In this document: piece by piece, positions 17,500-26,151 of the stretch
Position numbering within the stretch: position 1 is the stretch's first letter
Layout: each line of letters starts with the position of its first letter
NCBI RefSeq assembly: GCF_900156505.1
Contig: NZ_FTPR01000001.1
Coordinates: forward strand, 310,001-374,000
Source of the DNA: Yoonia rosea
GTDB lineage: Bacteria > Pseudomonadota > Alphaproteobacteria > Rhodobacterales > Rhodobacteraceae
Reading direction: 5' to 3'
DNA: 64,000 nucleotides
Translations under genes and position numbers: made by a program
The notes under the pieces: model-generated
Told to the model about the DNA's origin: nothing
What the model saw: only the letters and a program-made list of their open reading frames with translations
The model's database searches: none

Positions 17500-18282
17500 T
17501 CAGGCAGATGCCGCGTGAGGCAGCACAAAGGGGATGCCGGCGGGCGGTGGGGCCGAGACGCGCAAAGCGCAGCCGTAGGCGTCCGACAGTATCTCATCTG
17601 TCAGTACCTCTTGCGGCCGTCCGAAGGCCATGCGTTTGCCTGTCGCAAGCAGCGCGACACGGTCGGCATAAAGCGCTGTCAGGTTCAGATCATGCATCAC
17701 CGCGATGACGCCACCACCCGCGCGGGCAAACCCGCGTGCGATGTCCATCACTTGGAGCTGGTGCGCGATATCGAGACTGGAAACCGGCTCATCCAGCAAG
17801 AGCCAGCGTGGTTGACCGTTCTCGAAAGGGGCCCAGACCTGCGCCAGAACACGGGCAAGCATGACCCGTTGCGCTTCGCCGCCGGACAATTCCTGAAAGG
17901 TCCGGTCGGCGTAATGCGCGAGGCCGACGCGTGCCAGCGCCTGCATCGGCACCTCGGCTCTGTCTCCTGCCGTGCCAGATTGCAGGCCCAGCCGGACCAC
18001 CTCCATGACCGTAAACGGAAACGCAAGACGCGACGCCTGGGGGAGGACAGCACGTTGTGCTGCAAGTTGCCAAGGCTTCATGCCGCGTATGTCCTGCCCG
18101 TTCAAGCTGACCGCACCGCGATAGGGCAGAGAGGCCGTGATCGCCCCGAGCAAGGTGGATTTGCCAGAGCCGTTGGGGCCAACGATGGCGGTCACTTCTC
18201 CGGGGAGGGCGGTCAGGCTCACGCCGCGCAGCGCCTCGCGCTTGCCGTATGAGACGCGGATATCTTCGGCAATCAGGCTCAT
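17500..18282 (-). CDS. hmuV: Haem ABC transporter ATPase HmuV
   Basis: 260 residues from the ATG at 18282, which overlaps the hmuU stop as ATGA; the longer frame start is rejected. Walker A GPNGSGKST, Q-loop PQASRLAFPFTVMEVV, signature LSGGEAQRVMLARVLAQ, Walker B WLLLDEPVSSLDIAHQ and switch VMHDLN. It powers transport of haem through HmuU. Sequence type and gene order (hmuS-T-U-V) support haem rather than siderophore. Confidence 0.9.
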   Translation of the reverse strand: MSLIAEDIRVSYGKREALRGVSLTALPGEVTAIVGPNGSGKSTLLGAITASLPYRGAVSLNGQDIRGMKPWQLAAQRAVLPQASRLAFPFTVMEVVRLGLQSGTAGDRAEVPMQALARVGLAHYADRTFQELSGGEAQRVMLARVLAQVWAPFENGQPRWLLLDEPVSSLDIAHQLQVMDIARGFARAGGGVIAVMHDLNLTALYADRVALLATGKRMAFGRPQEVLTDEILSDAYGCALRVSAPPPAGIPFVLPHAASA

Positions 18283-19346
18283 AGTTCCACCAATCCGCGA
18301 CGTTTGAGCAGGATCCACAAAAAGACCGGTGCGCCAAGGACGGCTGTCACGATCCCGATGGGCAGTTCTGCGGGGGCAATGACCACGCGCGCGATGACAT
18401 CGGCGAGGATCAGCAGGGTCGCCCCCAGAAGCGCTGAATTCAGTAGCAGCGTCCGGTGATCCGGACCGGCGGCAAGACGCAGCAGATGCGGCACCACGAT
18501 CCCGATAAACCCGATCCCGCCCGAAACAGCGACCGCCGCACCGGTGGCACCGGCGACGGCAAGGATGGCGATGGATTTCATGCGCTGCACATTGATGCCG
18601 ATATGGGCAGCGGTCGCTTCGCCCAGGGCCAGCCCGTTAAGCCCGCGCCCCAGCATCATTGCCGTGCCGAGAGAAAGCAGGATCAAAGGCGCGGCGGACA
18701 GCACCTTGGCCCAGCTCGCACCCGCAAGCGAGCCAAGACCCCAGAAGGTCAGATCGCGCAGTTGTCTGTCATCGGCGATATAGACGAGGATACCCGACAA
18801 GGCCCCTGCCAGTGCGCCAAGCGCGATGCCCGCCAGAAGCATTGTGGCCACAGATGTGCGCCCGCCCCGCGTCGAGACGCGGTAGAGCAGGATGGTCGAG
18901 CCCCAGCCACCCAGAAAGGCGGCAAAGGGCACAAGGTGGTTGCCTGCGCGGTCGATTATCCAGCCGGGCAAGAGTGCGCCCAGCACGATGGCAAGGATCG
19001 CACCCAGCCCCGCACCGGCCCCCACGCCAACGATGCCCGGATCGGCCAACGGGTTGCGGAACAGACCTTGCATCGCAGCCCCTGATACGGCCAAACCTGC
19101 ACCGACCAGTATACCCATGGCAAGCCGGGGCAGGCGGATGTCAAACAGCACCACGCGTTCGATCTGGCTCAGCGTCTCACCCTGCGCCAGTTTTGCCAGC
19201 ACGGATGACAGGGTGACGTCTGTCGCGCCAACCTGCAGGTTCACAAGACAGGCCAGCCCCAAAGCAACCGCAAGAATCCAATGCAAGGCGCGGGCGTGGT
19301 TCAACCGGTCGCGCGGGGCGACCGCGATATCCGATACGACAGTCAC
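18279..19346 (-). CDS. hmuU: Haem ABC transporter permease HmuU
   Basis: 355 residues of the FecCD family, about ten membrane helices, with motifs LPRLAMGILVGAGLAVSGAAMQGLFRNPLADPGIVGVGAGAGLG and GGIGFIGIVVPHLLR. It forms a homodimeric inner-membrane channel for haem with HmuV. It starts three bases after hmuT and overlaps hmuV by ATGA. Confidence 0.9.
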   Translation of the reverse strand: MTVVSDIAVAPRDRLNHARALHWILAVALGLACLVNLQVGATDVTLSSVLAKLAQGETLSQIERVVLFDIRLPRLAMGILVGAGLAVSGAAMQGLFRNPLADPGIVGVGAGAGLGAILAIVLGALLPGWIIDRAGNHLVPFAAFLGGWGSTILLYRVSTRGGRTSVATMLLAGIALGALAGALSGILVYIADDRQLRDLTFWGLGSLAGASWAKVLSAAPLILLSLGTAMMLGRGLNGLALGEATAAHIGINVQRMKSIAILAVAGATGAAVAVSGGIGFIGIVVPHLLRLAAGPDHRTLLLNSALLGATLLILADVIARVVIAPAELPIGIVTAVLGAPVFLWILLKRRGLVEL

Positions 19347-19349
19347 CGG

Positions 19350-20246
19350 TCAGGTTCCCTTTGCATAAAGCGCGTCGTTCAGCATCTGCACGGCCTGCGC
19401 TGTGCGCGGCCCGAAGCCCAGCATCAGCAGGCCATCCATCCGCACGATCGAACGCGTTTGCGCGGCGGGCGTCAACTGGACCGCAGGCATGGCGAACAAT
19501 TCGTCATCCGCCAACCCATGATCGCCGCCCCTGTCCATCATCAGGATCACATCGGGTGCGGCCAGCCCGACCGCTTCATCGGTGATCTGTTTGTAGCCTT
19601 CGTAATCGGAGACCGCATTCACACCCCCCGCCATGCGGATCAGCGCGTCCGCTGCCGTGCCTGTACCAGAGGCATTGATCTTGCCGCCCTGCGTGGACAG
19701 CACAAAAAGCACGCGCTTCTTGTCACCCTCAGGGCGTTCAGCGTCCGCAAGCGCCGCCACGAGATCGGCCTCAACTTCGGCCATTAATCCGGCAGCGTGT
19801 TCCGGCACACCAAGTGTCTCGCCCACGATCTCGATCTTTCGCAGGATGCCTGCAACGCTCAGGGCGTCGGGCACTTCGACAAGGGCGACATTCGCCGCAC
19901 GGATCACATCGAGCGCCTCTGGGGGGCCAGCGCCTTCCTCGGTCAGGATCAGTGACGGCCCGACCGAGAGTACACCCTCAGGCGAGAGGGCGCGCATGTA
20001 ACCCACATCGGGCAGGTCGGCGACACTGGGTGGATAACTGGACGTTGTGTCGCGCGCCTTGAGGCGGTGCGCCTGACCAAGGGCTGCAATGATTTCGGTG
20101 ACTGAACCGCCGATTGATAGCACATCGGCCGATGCCTGCGGCGTATCTGCGCTTTGTTCGGCGTTGACAGCTATGGCAAGAAACGTGCTGCACAAAGCGG
20201 CGCATATTCCTGTCCGGAAGGCGGTTTTACGAGGCCAGTGTCTCAT
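19350..20246 (-). CDS. hmuT: Periplasmic haem-binding protein HmuT
   Basis: 298 residues from the ATG at 20246 (ATGA overlap with hmuS); a longer in-frame ORF lies inside hmuS. N-terminus MRHWPRKTAFRTGICAALCSTFLAIAVNAEQ is a signal peptide. The mature protein has VLSIGGSVTEIIAALGQAHRLKARDTTSSYP, then GYMRALSPEGVLSVGPSLILTEEGAGP, as in HmuT/PhuT class III binding proteins. The DTTSSYP region includes the tyrosine expected to bind haem iron. Confidence 0.9.
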   Translation of the reverse strand: MRHWPRKTAFRTGICAALCSTFLAIAVNAEQSADTPQASADVLSIGGSVTEIIAALGQAHRLKARDTTSSYPPSVADLPDVGYMRALSPEGVLSVGPSLILTEEGAGPPEALDVIRAANVALVEVPDALSVAGILRKIEIVGETLGVPEHAAGLMAEVEADLVAALADAERPEGDKKRVLFVLSTQGGKINASGTGTAADALIRMAGGVNAVSDYEGYKQITDEAVGLAAPDVILMMDRGGDHGLADDELFAMPAVQLTPAAQTRSIVRMDGLLMLGFGPRTAQAVQMLNDALYAKGT

Positions 20247-21295
20247 GCGGGCACCTCTACAAGCGTTGAAAGGCAATCCACGATCTGGCCCCATTCTGCG
20301 CGCGAGTCGCGTCCCTCCTTGCCGACGCCGAACACCTGAAAAATCATGCCGCCTTCAGCATCGAAGGCTTCGACAGATACGGCAGGTCCGCGTTGCGTGG
20401 GTTTGTGCACGGCCCAGACCTCGGCCACCTTATCGAGACGCAGGTGCAGGTTGAACCCGGGATCCATGACGTTCTGCCAAGGCCCCATCGGTTTCAGGCT
20501 ATGGATCTTACCGGTGTGGATCTGGATGCAGCCACGGTTTCCGACAAAGACCATCACCTCGATCCCGGCATCACGCACCGCCTGAAGCATCGTATCAGCG
20601 GCCTTGGGGGCAAGCTGGCGCACCCAAGGTGCACCGGCAATCCGGTAGGCCCCGAGCCGGTTCATCTTGAGTTTGGCACACAGGCGCAGGAATTGGTGCG
20701 TATCCGTCAGCTTTGCCCACTCTGTCCGCAGGATGTCGGCTTTGTCGGCGCGCGATTTCGGGCCCTCGACGGGCGCGCGCGCGGCGACCACCTGACTGTC
20801 CGACTGATCAGCGACGGCCAGATCGGCGACGATTGCGGGCCATGCCGCGTGGTGCGATCCCTCGCGCAGGTGGATTTTGTGCACCGCATCGCCTGCTGCA
20901 TCGAAAATCTGCAAAGAGCGGCGCAGCCCCTGCGCGGTTTCTGTTTCGACGGCAAACGCATGCACCCAATGTGACGGAAAGATGCGCAGGTCCACATTCT
21001 CGGTCAGGGTCATCGCCGCATGATCGCCACGGTGGTAGTTGCCGTATTCGCCCACTTTTTCATGTACGCAGGCATCGACGCGCGTGAGCGCCATGACTTC
21101 GCCCAAGGCTTCGGCTGCGGGGATGATCCGGTCGGGGTGGGCCGCGATTCGGGTGGTGCCATGGCCGATGCCGGCCGCAACGAGTTGCGCCTCGGTAATG
21201 CCTTGGGCGTCTGCCGCATCGCGTGCGCGCAATTTCGGGTTTTCCGCAAGAAAAGTGCGAATATCGGAAGGATTGGCAGCGCTATGCTGTGTCAT
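20243..21295 (-). CDS. hmuS: Hemin-degrading factor / haem chaperone HmuS
   Basis: 350 residues made of two repeated HemS/ChuX-like halves (about 1-170 and 190-350), with the haem-ligand region FVGNRGCIQIHTGKIHSLKPMGPWQNVMDPGFNLHLR. It receives haem in the cytosol; some homologues degrade it. It is the first gene of the hmuSTUV operon, with GAGGACG before the ATG. It is divergent from the receptor gene hmuR. Confidence 0.9.
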   Translation of the reverse strand: MTQHSAANPSDIRTFLAENPKLRARDAADAQGITEAQLVAAGIGHGTTRIAAHPDRIIPAAEALGEVMALTRVDACVHEKVGEYGNYHRGDHAAMTLTENVDLRIFPSHWVHAFAVETETAQGLRRSLQIFDAAGDAVHKIHLREGSHHAAWPAIVADLAVADQSDSQVVAARAPVEGPKSRADKADILRTEWAKLTDTHQFLRLCAKLKMNRLGAYRIAGAPWVRQLAPKAADTMLQAVRDAGIEVMVFVGNRGCIQIHTGKIHSLKPMGPWQNVMDPGFNLHLRLDKVAEVWAVHKPTQRGPAVSVEAFDAEGGMIFQVFGVGKEGRDSRAEWGQIVDCLSTLVEVPA

Positions 21296-21368
21296 GGGCG
21301 TCCTCGGATGTTTGTTTATGGTCCGATGGCTGCGCCCGAAAGACGTGGTGCGTGGCTGTCTAAGTACT

Positions 21369-21383
21369 TGACTGTTTTAGTTG
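21369..21383. promoter_or_regulatory. Iron box between hmuS and hmuR
   Basis: On the minus strand CAACTAAAACAGTCA, sharing the ACTAAA core and GTCA end with the hemP boxes. It lies in the 196-base divergent region, about 75 bases from hmuS and 110 from hmuR, where one box could act on both promoters. Confidence 0.55.
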
Positions 21384-21491
21384 GATAAGATTAATGCTGC
21401 AACCCATTGCGGTACCTCGTAGCGCAAAATCATTCAAACTGCCGCGCCAGCCTTCGCGAGCTTCGGCCTGAAACACACGAAGGATGGCGCA

Positions 21492-23534
21492 ATGCTTACC
21501 TCTTTGATGCGCGGCACGACCGCGCTCGTCTGCTTGTCGCTGGCCATGCCAGCCACGGCACAAGACAGTGATCCCGGCTTTCTGGGGACGCTTATCCTCA
21601 CCGGCGGTAAACGCGATCTCAGCTTTGGCACCGCGCTGTCGCGGACGGTTGTTGGCGAAAATGAGATCATGGACCGACAAGCCAGCACGGTCGCACAACT
21701 GATCGACAGCGTGCCGGGTGTCACCCTAGTGAACGGCACGACGCCGCAAGGGTCGGGTATCAATATCCGCGGGTTCGGCGCGAACACGACATTCGGTTCG
21801 GATCAGAAAATCGCGATCCAGATCGACGGTGCCTCGGTCGGCTCGGAAGAGCTTTACCGTATCGGCACACAGCTTTTCACCGATCCGCTGCTCTATCGCG
21901 AAGTCGAGGTGTTGCGCGGCACCATCGGCAGCTTTGCCTATGGGTCCGGCATCGTTGGTGGCGTTGTGAAACTGGAAACAAAGGACGCCTCGGACTTTAC
22001 CGGCGGTGTTCCTGGATTTGGGGGCGCCCAGACCCTGTCGTTCGGCTCAAACGGCAGCGCATGGGTCAGTTCGACCAACCTTGCATGGATGCCGACGGAA
22101 GGTGCCGAGTTTCTGCTGAATTATACCTTGCGCGATCAGGACGACCTCAAGGCAGGTGACGGGACGACGATTGGCAACAGCGGCTTCCGCACGCCTTCGT
22201 TCCTCGCGAAGGGCACATTCACTTTCGGGCAGGACGACGCACACTCCCTGATGTTCAGCCATTCCAGTACGGTCGCAGACGACAAGGATGTCCCCTATGA
22301 CCAATTCGTGACGACGGCGGATTCCTTTGGTCGCGTAGACCGCCTGACCGAAACGACACAGACAGCTGTCGAGTATCGTTTTAACCCGGTCACGGATCTC
22401 GTCGATCTGCGCGCCAATCTCTCTTATGCCGATCAGGCAATCGACTCAGACTACATTCCCGGGTCCTCGCCTTTGGAAGGGACGCCGAGCTTCCCGTTCC
22501 TACTCGAAACGGTAAATGCCGACCAACGCTATGAAACGGCCAAGCTGACGGTGACAAACCGCGCCCTGTTTGACACCGGCGCAATCGCGCACGACATGCT
22601 TGCAGGGGTCGAGGCGCAGCGACGGATCCGTGCCGATAACACGGCCGGTAGTGCGCCGGGTGGCACAAACGATCGTTTTGCCCTGTTTGTTGTTGATGAA
22701 ATGAGCATGGGACAATTCACGGTGACACCGGCCATGCGTTATGAAAGCTCCAGTATTGAAAGCGAAAACGACCTCGCAGGTGTTCCCGATACCTATGAAA
22801 AAGACGCTCTGATGGGTGGTCTGGCTCTGGCGTATGATTTTGGCGTGGGGCTCTCTGTCTTTGGCTCGGCGGCCTATACCGAAGGTCTGCCGATCATTGA
22901 TGATCTGGGGACCAGCGACACCGCACAGCGGCGGATCGGCATGTCTGAGAAATCCAACACATTCGAGCTTGGGGCCGAATACACAAGCACAGACGTCTTT
23001 GCCAATGGTGACACCTTTACCATGCGCGGCAATCTCTATCGGACCGAACTGAGCGACATCACCAGCTACACGGTGGCCGGTTCAACGGCGACTGAACTGG
23101 ACCGCGTTGAATCCAGCGGGATTGAACTGGAAGCCTCTTATGGCACGGCAAGCGGCTTTTACGCTGATTTTGCCGGACATATCGGTGAGGGTACTGAATT
23201 CAACCCCGATGGCACCGATGCAACATGGCGCAACACGCCGTCGGACCGGGCACAGGTGACGCTGGGCAGAAAATGGGAAGAGCGCCTCGATCTGAGCTGG
23301 GAACTCATTCATGCGGTTGATCGCCGCGATGCCCTTGGCGATGATCTGCCCGACAGCACTGTGCATAACCTGCGTGCAACATGGACCCCGCAAGCCGAAG
23401 GATGGCTTGATGGAAGCGAAGTGCGCTTCGGTGTCGAGAACGCGCTCGATACCGATTACGTGGGACATCTGTCTTCCCCCAGCCGGAAGGCGCCGGGCCG
23501 GTCGTTCAACGTGTCGTTCACGAAAAGCTTCTAA
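21492..23534 (+). CDS. hmuR: TonB-dependent haem/haemoglobin receptor HmuR
   Basis: 680 residues: signal peptide MLTSLMRGTTALVCLSLAMPATAQ, TonB-box-like GTLILTGG, plug domain (about 50-170: SVPGVTLVNGTTPQGSGINIRGFG, YREVEVLRGTIGSFAYGSGIVGGVV) and a 22-strand-type barrel ending RSFNVSFTKSF with the terminal aromatic residue needed for outer-membrane insertion. It imports haem across the outer membrane using TonB-ExbBD. Classification as a haem receptor rests on plug and barrel style and its place beside hmuSTUV. Confidence 0.88.
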   Translation: MLTSLMRGTTALVCLSLAMPATAQDSDPGFLGTLILTGGKRDLSFGTALSRTVVGENEIMDRQASTVAQLIDSVPGVTLVNGTTPQGSGINIRGFGANTTFGSDQKIAIQIDGASVGSEELYRIGTQLFTDPLLYREVEVLRGTIGSFAYGSGIVGGVVKLETKDASDFTGGVPGFGGAQTLSFGSNGSAWVSSTNLAWMPTEGAEFLLNYTLRDQDDLKAGDGTTIGNSGFRTPSFLAKGTFTFGQDDAHSLMFSHSSTVADDKDVPYDQFVTTADSFGRVDRLTETTQTAVEYRFNPVTDLVDLRANLSYADQAIDSDYIPGSSPLEGTPSFPFLLETVNADQRYETAKLTVTNRALFDTGAIAHDMLAGVEAQRRIRADNTAGSAPGGTNDRFALFVVDEMSMGQFTVTPAMRYESSSIESENDLAGVPDTYEKDALMGGLALAYDFGVGLSVFGSAAYTEGLPIIDDLGTSDTAQRRIGMSEKSNTFELGAEYTSTDVFANGDTFTMRGNLYRTELSDITSYTVAGSTATELDRVESSGIELEASYGTASGFYADFAGHIGEGTEFNPDGTDATWRNTPSDRAQVTLGRKWEERLDLSWELIHAVDRRDALGDDLPDSTVHNLRATWTPQAEGWLDGSEVRFGVENALDTDYVGHLSSPSRKAPGRSFNVSFTKSF

Positions 23535-23863
23535 ACGCGCAGAGGGCCTTGGCCCGACCTGTCAGCAAGTCATAGCGCGCGCACTGCGAAAAGCGTGCCG
23601 CACCCATGACCTGCTGACAGGCCTGAATGGACGAGTGTATCGCAACCTTGCCTTTGGTTGGTGCCGTTATTGCAGCCGCAGCATGGCCTCGCATATGCGG
23701 CAGCCACCATTTGGCCGGGTGGCGGATTTCACCGAGCCAGCCAACCCGAGCCGGGGAATCGGCGCAATCCAAGACGTGTCTTTCGCGACATGGCATTTGA
23801 AAGCGAAGGACGCCTGCGTTGCTGCCGTAAGAGCGGTCTGACGGCAGGTTCACGGGGCATCTT
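23535..23863. other. Non-coding edge between hmuR and protease gene, with inverted repeat
   Basis: About 330 bases between convergent genes with no credible gene. ORFs can be read through it but lack start signals and overlap the protease end. A 15-base inverted repeat occupies 23559-23620. The rest resembles interspersed non-coding repeats that I recall being annotated as short hypothetical ORFs in roseobacters; this is memory, not a search result. Confidence 0.4.
23559..23620. repeat. Long inverted repeat (15-bp arms)
   Basis: CTGTCAGCAAGTCAT (23559-23573) pairs with ATGACCTGCTGACAG (23606-23620) at 14 of 15 positions around a 32-base loop. It follows hmuR by 24 bases. It may serve as a terminator structure or be the end of a repeat element; no U tract is seen. 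Confidence 0.5.
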
Positions 23864-25270
23864 TCAACTTGGGGCAGGCGTCGTTTGCCCGTCGCCATCA
23901 GGGAAAACGGGCTTGCCAGACCAGCACAGCACATTGCACGCATCTTCATCGCGGGTGTGTTGATAACAATGGGTCAAAAGCCAAGACTTTGCGTCGAGGC
24001 CTGATCGACCTGTGATCTTGCCCGTGGAATAGCCAAGCGAAAGAAACCCCGCGACCAATGCTGACGCACAAGAGGTGCCACCAAATCTGTTAAAGTAGGA
24101 ACCGTACTCGCGCATGCTGTTGCCAATGGCTGCCTGTGCAAAAGGGCCACCCGAATAGCCCGCAGGGCCCGGCACGTCTGTGGTGATCACATCATAGCTC
24201 GAGAACTTGTGGTTCGCATTGTTCGCGGGCACACCGACGGGGTCATAGGCTGCGCTTTGCTGGTCAAGCCGCACTTCGGCGGCATCAAACGCTTCGGCGT
24301 CATTGCTTGGGGCCATCACAGTAATGTTTCCAGTCGCAGAATAGCTGCTTCTATAGCCCTTGGCGTTCACCGCGCCGACCGAGATGATACCATTGTGTTC
24401 CGACGCCAGGTTGGCAGGGTAAATCCCGTCATCCTCATTGGCATTGCCCGCCGCACAGACGACTGGTCTGACCTGCGAAATATTGACAATCAGTTCCGCC
24501 AGTTCGCCCCAGACTTCGGCCTGTTTGGGGTTTGGTGCAATCTGGCGCACCAAGTTTGAGAGCGGCTCTTCACCCAGCTTGATATCACCGATTTCAGGGA
24601 TCATCCGATGTGGATCGGCAATGTTGCGCGGAAACAAGACGACATCAGAACCGATGATATCCGCATAGAGAAACGCAAGGATCAGACCCTCTGGTTCGGG
24701 ATCAAAGTTGGTCGAGATTTGGACAATCTCGCACATCGGATCAACACCACTATAAGGCAAAGCCAATGGCGTCGTTTCGCCCGTCGGTAAGAGCTGCTGT
24801 GTGATACAAGGCCGCGCGCCGACAAGGCCTGCAACACTGGTGCCATGGCTGGAAAAGGTTGGCGACGTACAAGGTGCCACACCGTTTGCGTGCGCTTTAG
24901 AGGTCTGCGAAAGCCTGTCGCGCAATTCGGCAAGCAATTTCGCAGTGTGCGGCAAGCCGTCTGCGATTTCCGTGTCTAGGTTCAGTGACATACAGCCAAT
25001 CGTCGCCTGGCCATCCGGCGCGAAAGCAAAGGACCCCAGCCGCGCAGAAAAGAAATCAATGGACAATTCAGTGTTGATCGCGCCTTGCAGATTTGGATGT
25101 GCTGCGGCCACGGACGTGTCGATAATGGCAACGCGCGTCGGCTTGTCTTTGGGTTCAACACACCAGCCGACCGGTGCTTGGTCTTCATCTAGAACGCCCA
25201 AAGTTCTCAGGTGCCATAGCGCGTCATACTGCGGATAAATCTCGCGACCTGTCTGTCCACTCTGTTGCAT
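23864..25270 (-). CDS. S8 (subtilisin-like) serine peptidase
   Basis: 468 residues from the ATG at 25270; a GTG at 25282 in frame is an alternative. Catalytic triad visible: Asp in VAIIDTSVAAAHP (D51), His in SSHGTSVAGLVGA (H142), Ser in FGGTSCASALVAGFLSLGY (near 410), with the oxyanion Asn in VVCAAGNANEDDG. No signal peptide, so cytosolic or exported by another route. An insertion of about 80 residues separates Asp and His. It is coupled to the PAP2 gene (start two bases after its stop). Possibly a processing protease for the small proteins at 31 kb, by inference. Confidence 0.85.
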   Translation of the reverse strand: MQQSGQTGREIYPQYDALWHLRTLGVLDEDQAPVGWCVEPKDKPTRVAIIDTSVAAAHPNLQGAINTELSIDFFSARLGSFAFAPDGQATIGCMSLNLDTEIADGLPHTAKLLAELRDRLSQTSKAHANGVAPCTSPTFSSHGTSVAGLVGARPCITQQLLPTGETTPLALPYSGVDPMCEIVQISTNFDPEPEGLILAFLYADIIGSDVVLFPRNIADPHRMIPEIGDIKLGEEPLSNLVRQIAPNPKQAEVWGELAELIVNISQVRPVVCAAGNANEDDGIYPANLASEHNGIISVGAVNAKGYRSSYSATGNITVMAPSNDAEAFDAAEVRLDQQSAAYDPVGVPANNANHKFSSYDVITTDVPGPAGYSGGPFAQAAIGNSMREYGSYFNRFGGTSCASALVAGFLSLGYSTGKITGRSGLDAKSWLLTHCYQHTRDEDACNVLCWSGKPVFPDGDGQTTPAPS

Positions 25271-25272
25271 GA

Positions 25273-26139
25273 TCAAATCCACTCTGCTTGCGCTGCGAGC
25301 ATCTGTTTTTCGCAGACCTTTTCAAGAATTGGGGCAACCATCCGCGCCAACTGGTATCCCGCATTCGTATCCGCGGCATAATGCAGGCCCGCCCATTCGC
25401 GGTTCTCAGCAATCCTGCGCGCGCTGACAAAAAGCTCCGAGCTGGCAGGATGTTCAGGCAGCAATCGCGAAAACAAAAACGCGACCGAGAACGACTGAAA
25501 TGAATGGTTGGAGGGGTAGGATTGATGTGGCGGGTTCGGCAACAGGGGGCGCAGGCGTGGCTCAATCTGGTTCGGGCGCAGAACATTATAGCGGTCCTTA
25601 TAGCGCAGCCCGATTTCATCGGTCAGTGACAGGATCAGATAGAACAAGGTCTCTGTCGCCTCATAGCCGCCGATATCTTCGATACCAAGCGGACGCAGAT
25701 AACCTGATAGCTCTATTGATGCCTCACGCATGATTTCATGTTCGCGGTGTGCTTCGCGTGGCGTGCGCAACAATACTTGTTTTGCAAGCAGATCAACGGC
25801 TTGCCGGCGCAACTGGGCTGTGTTTGGCGGCAGTGGAATGGGCAGATCCGCCCATTGATCTAGCGCGGCGTAGAGTTTCTCGCGTTCCTTCCAGGGCTCT
25901 TGCATGCCGGATCCTGCAACCACATCCAGCGCGCGATTGCGGTTCCTGTTGCGGTTCCGATTTCTGTTGCGATTGCGATTGCGGTTCCGGTTCCTGTTGA
26001 GGACCAGCAACGACAGCGAACCACCCGCAGTGGCACCACCATCTGGATTGGCGACAGCTTGTGTTGCTGATGCGTTCAGCTGCAATCCAGTCGCAGTGAC
26101 TGTAAACTTGTGTTGCGCAAGAATGTCGTGGATGTCCAA
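25273..26139 (-). CDS. PAP2/vanadium-haloperoxidase-fold protein with Asn-Arg repeat
   Basis: 288 residues. The acid-phosphatase/haloperoxidase signature is complete: K-x6-RP (KDRYNVLRP), YPSNHSFQSFSVAF (PSxH) and R-x5-H-x3-D (REWAGLHYAAD). These bind phosphate or vanadate and do the chemistry. No membrane helices, so it resembles soluble haloperoxidase-like enzymes. Residues 48-69 are eleven Asn-Arg pairs, ahead of a hinge ALDVVAGSG. The N-terminal 45 residues (MDIHDILAQHKFTVTATGLQL) are unlike the fold and may be a targeting or leader-like segment. Middle gene of the BTAD-PAP2-S8 operon (12 bases after the regulator). Confidence 0.8.
   Translation of the reverse strand: MDIHDILAQHKFTVTATGLQLNASATQAVANPDGGATAGGSLSLLVLNRNRNRNRNRNRNRNRNRNRNRALDVVAGSGMQEPWKEREKLYAALDQWADLPIPLPPNTAQLRRQAVDLLAKQVLLRTPREAHREHEIMREASIELSGYLRPLGIEDIGGYEATETLFYLILSLTDEIGLRYKDRYNVLRPNQIEPRLRPLLPNPPHQSYPSNHSFQSFSVAFLFSRLLPEHPASSELFVSARRIAENREWAGLHYAADTNAGYQLARMVAPILEKVCEKQMLAAQAEWI
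25933..25998 (-). repeat. 66-bp coding repeat, (Asn-Arg)x11
   Basis: Eleven hexamers encoding Asn-Arg. The codons are mixed (AAC, AAT; CGC, CGG, AGG, AGA) so the units differ at the DNA level although the peptide is perfect. That suggests selection on the peptide rather than recent slippage. Confidence 0.9.
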
Positions 26140-26151
26140 AACTGTCTCCTC

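Noticed and set aside
23518..23949. 143-codon minus-strand ORF after hmuR
   Set aside because: No start signal, overlaps the protease end in another frame, and runs through an inverted repeat. Looks like a repeat element read as an ORF.
25933..25998. CRISPR-like or microsatellite array
   Set aside because: It is a coding repeat inside the PAP2 gene with 6-bp units; no spacers or cas genes.
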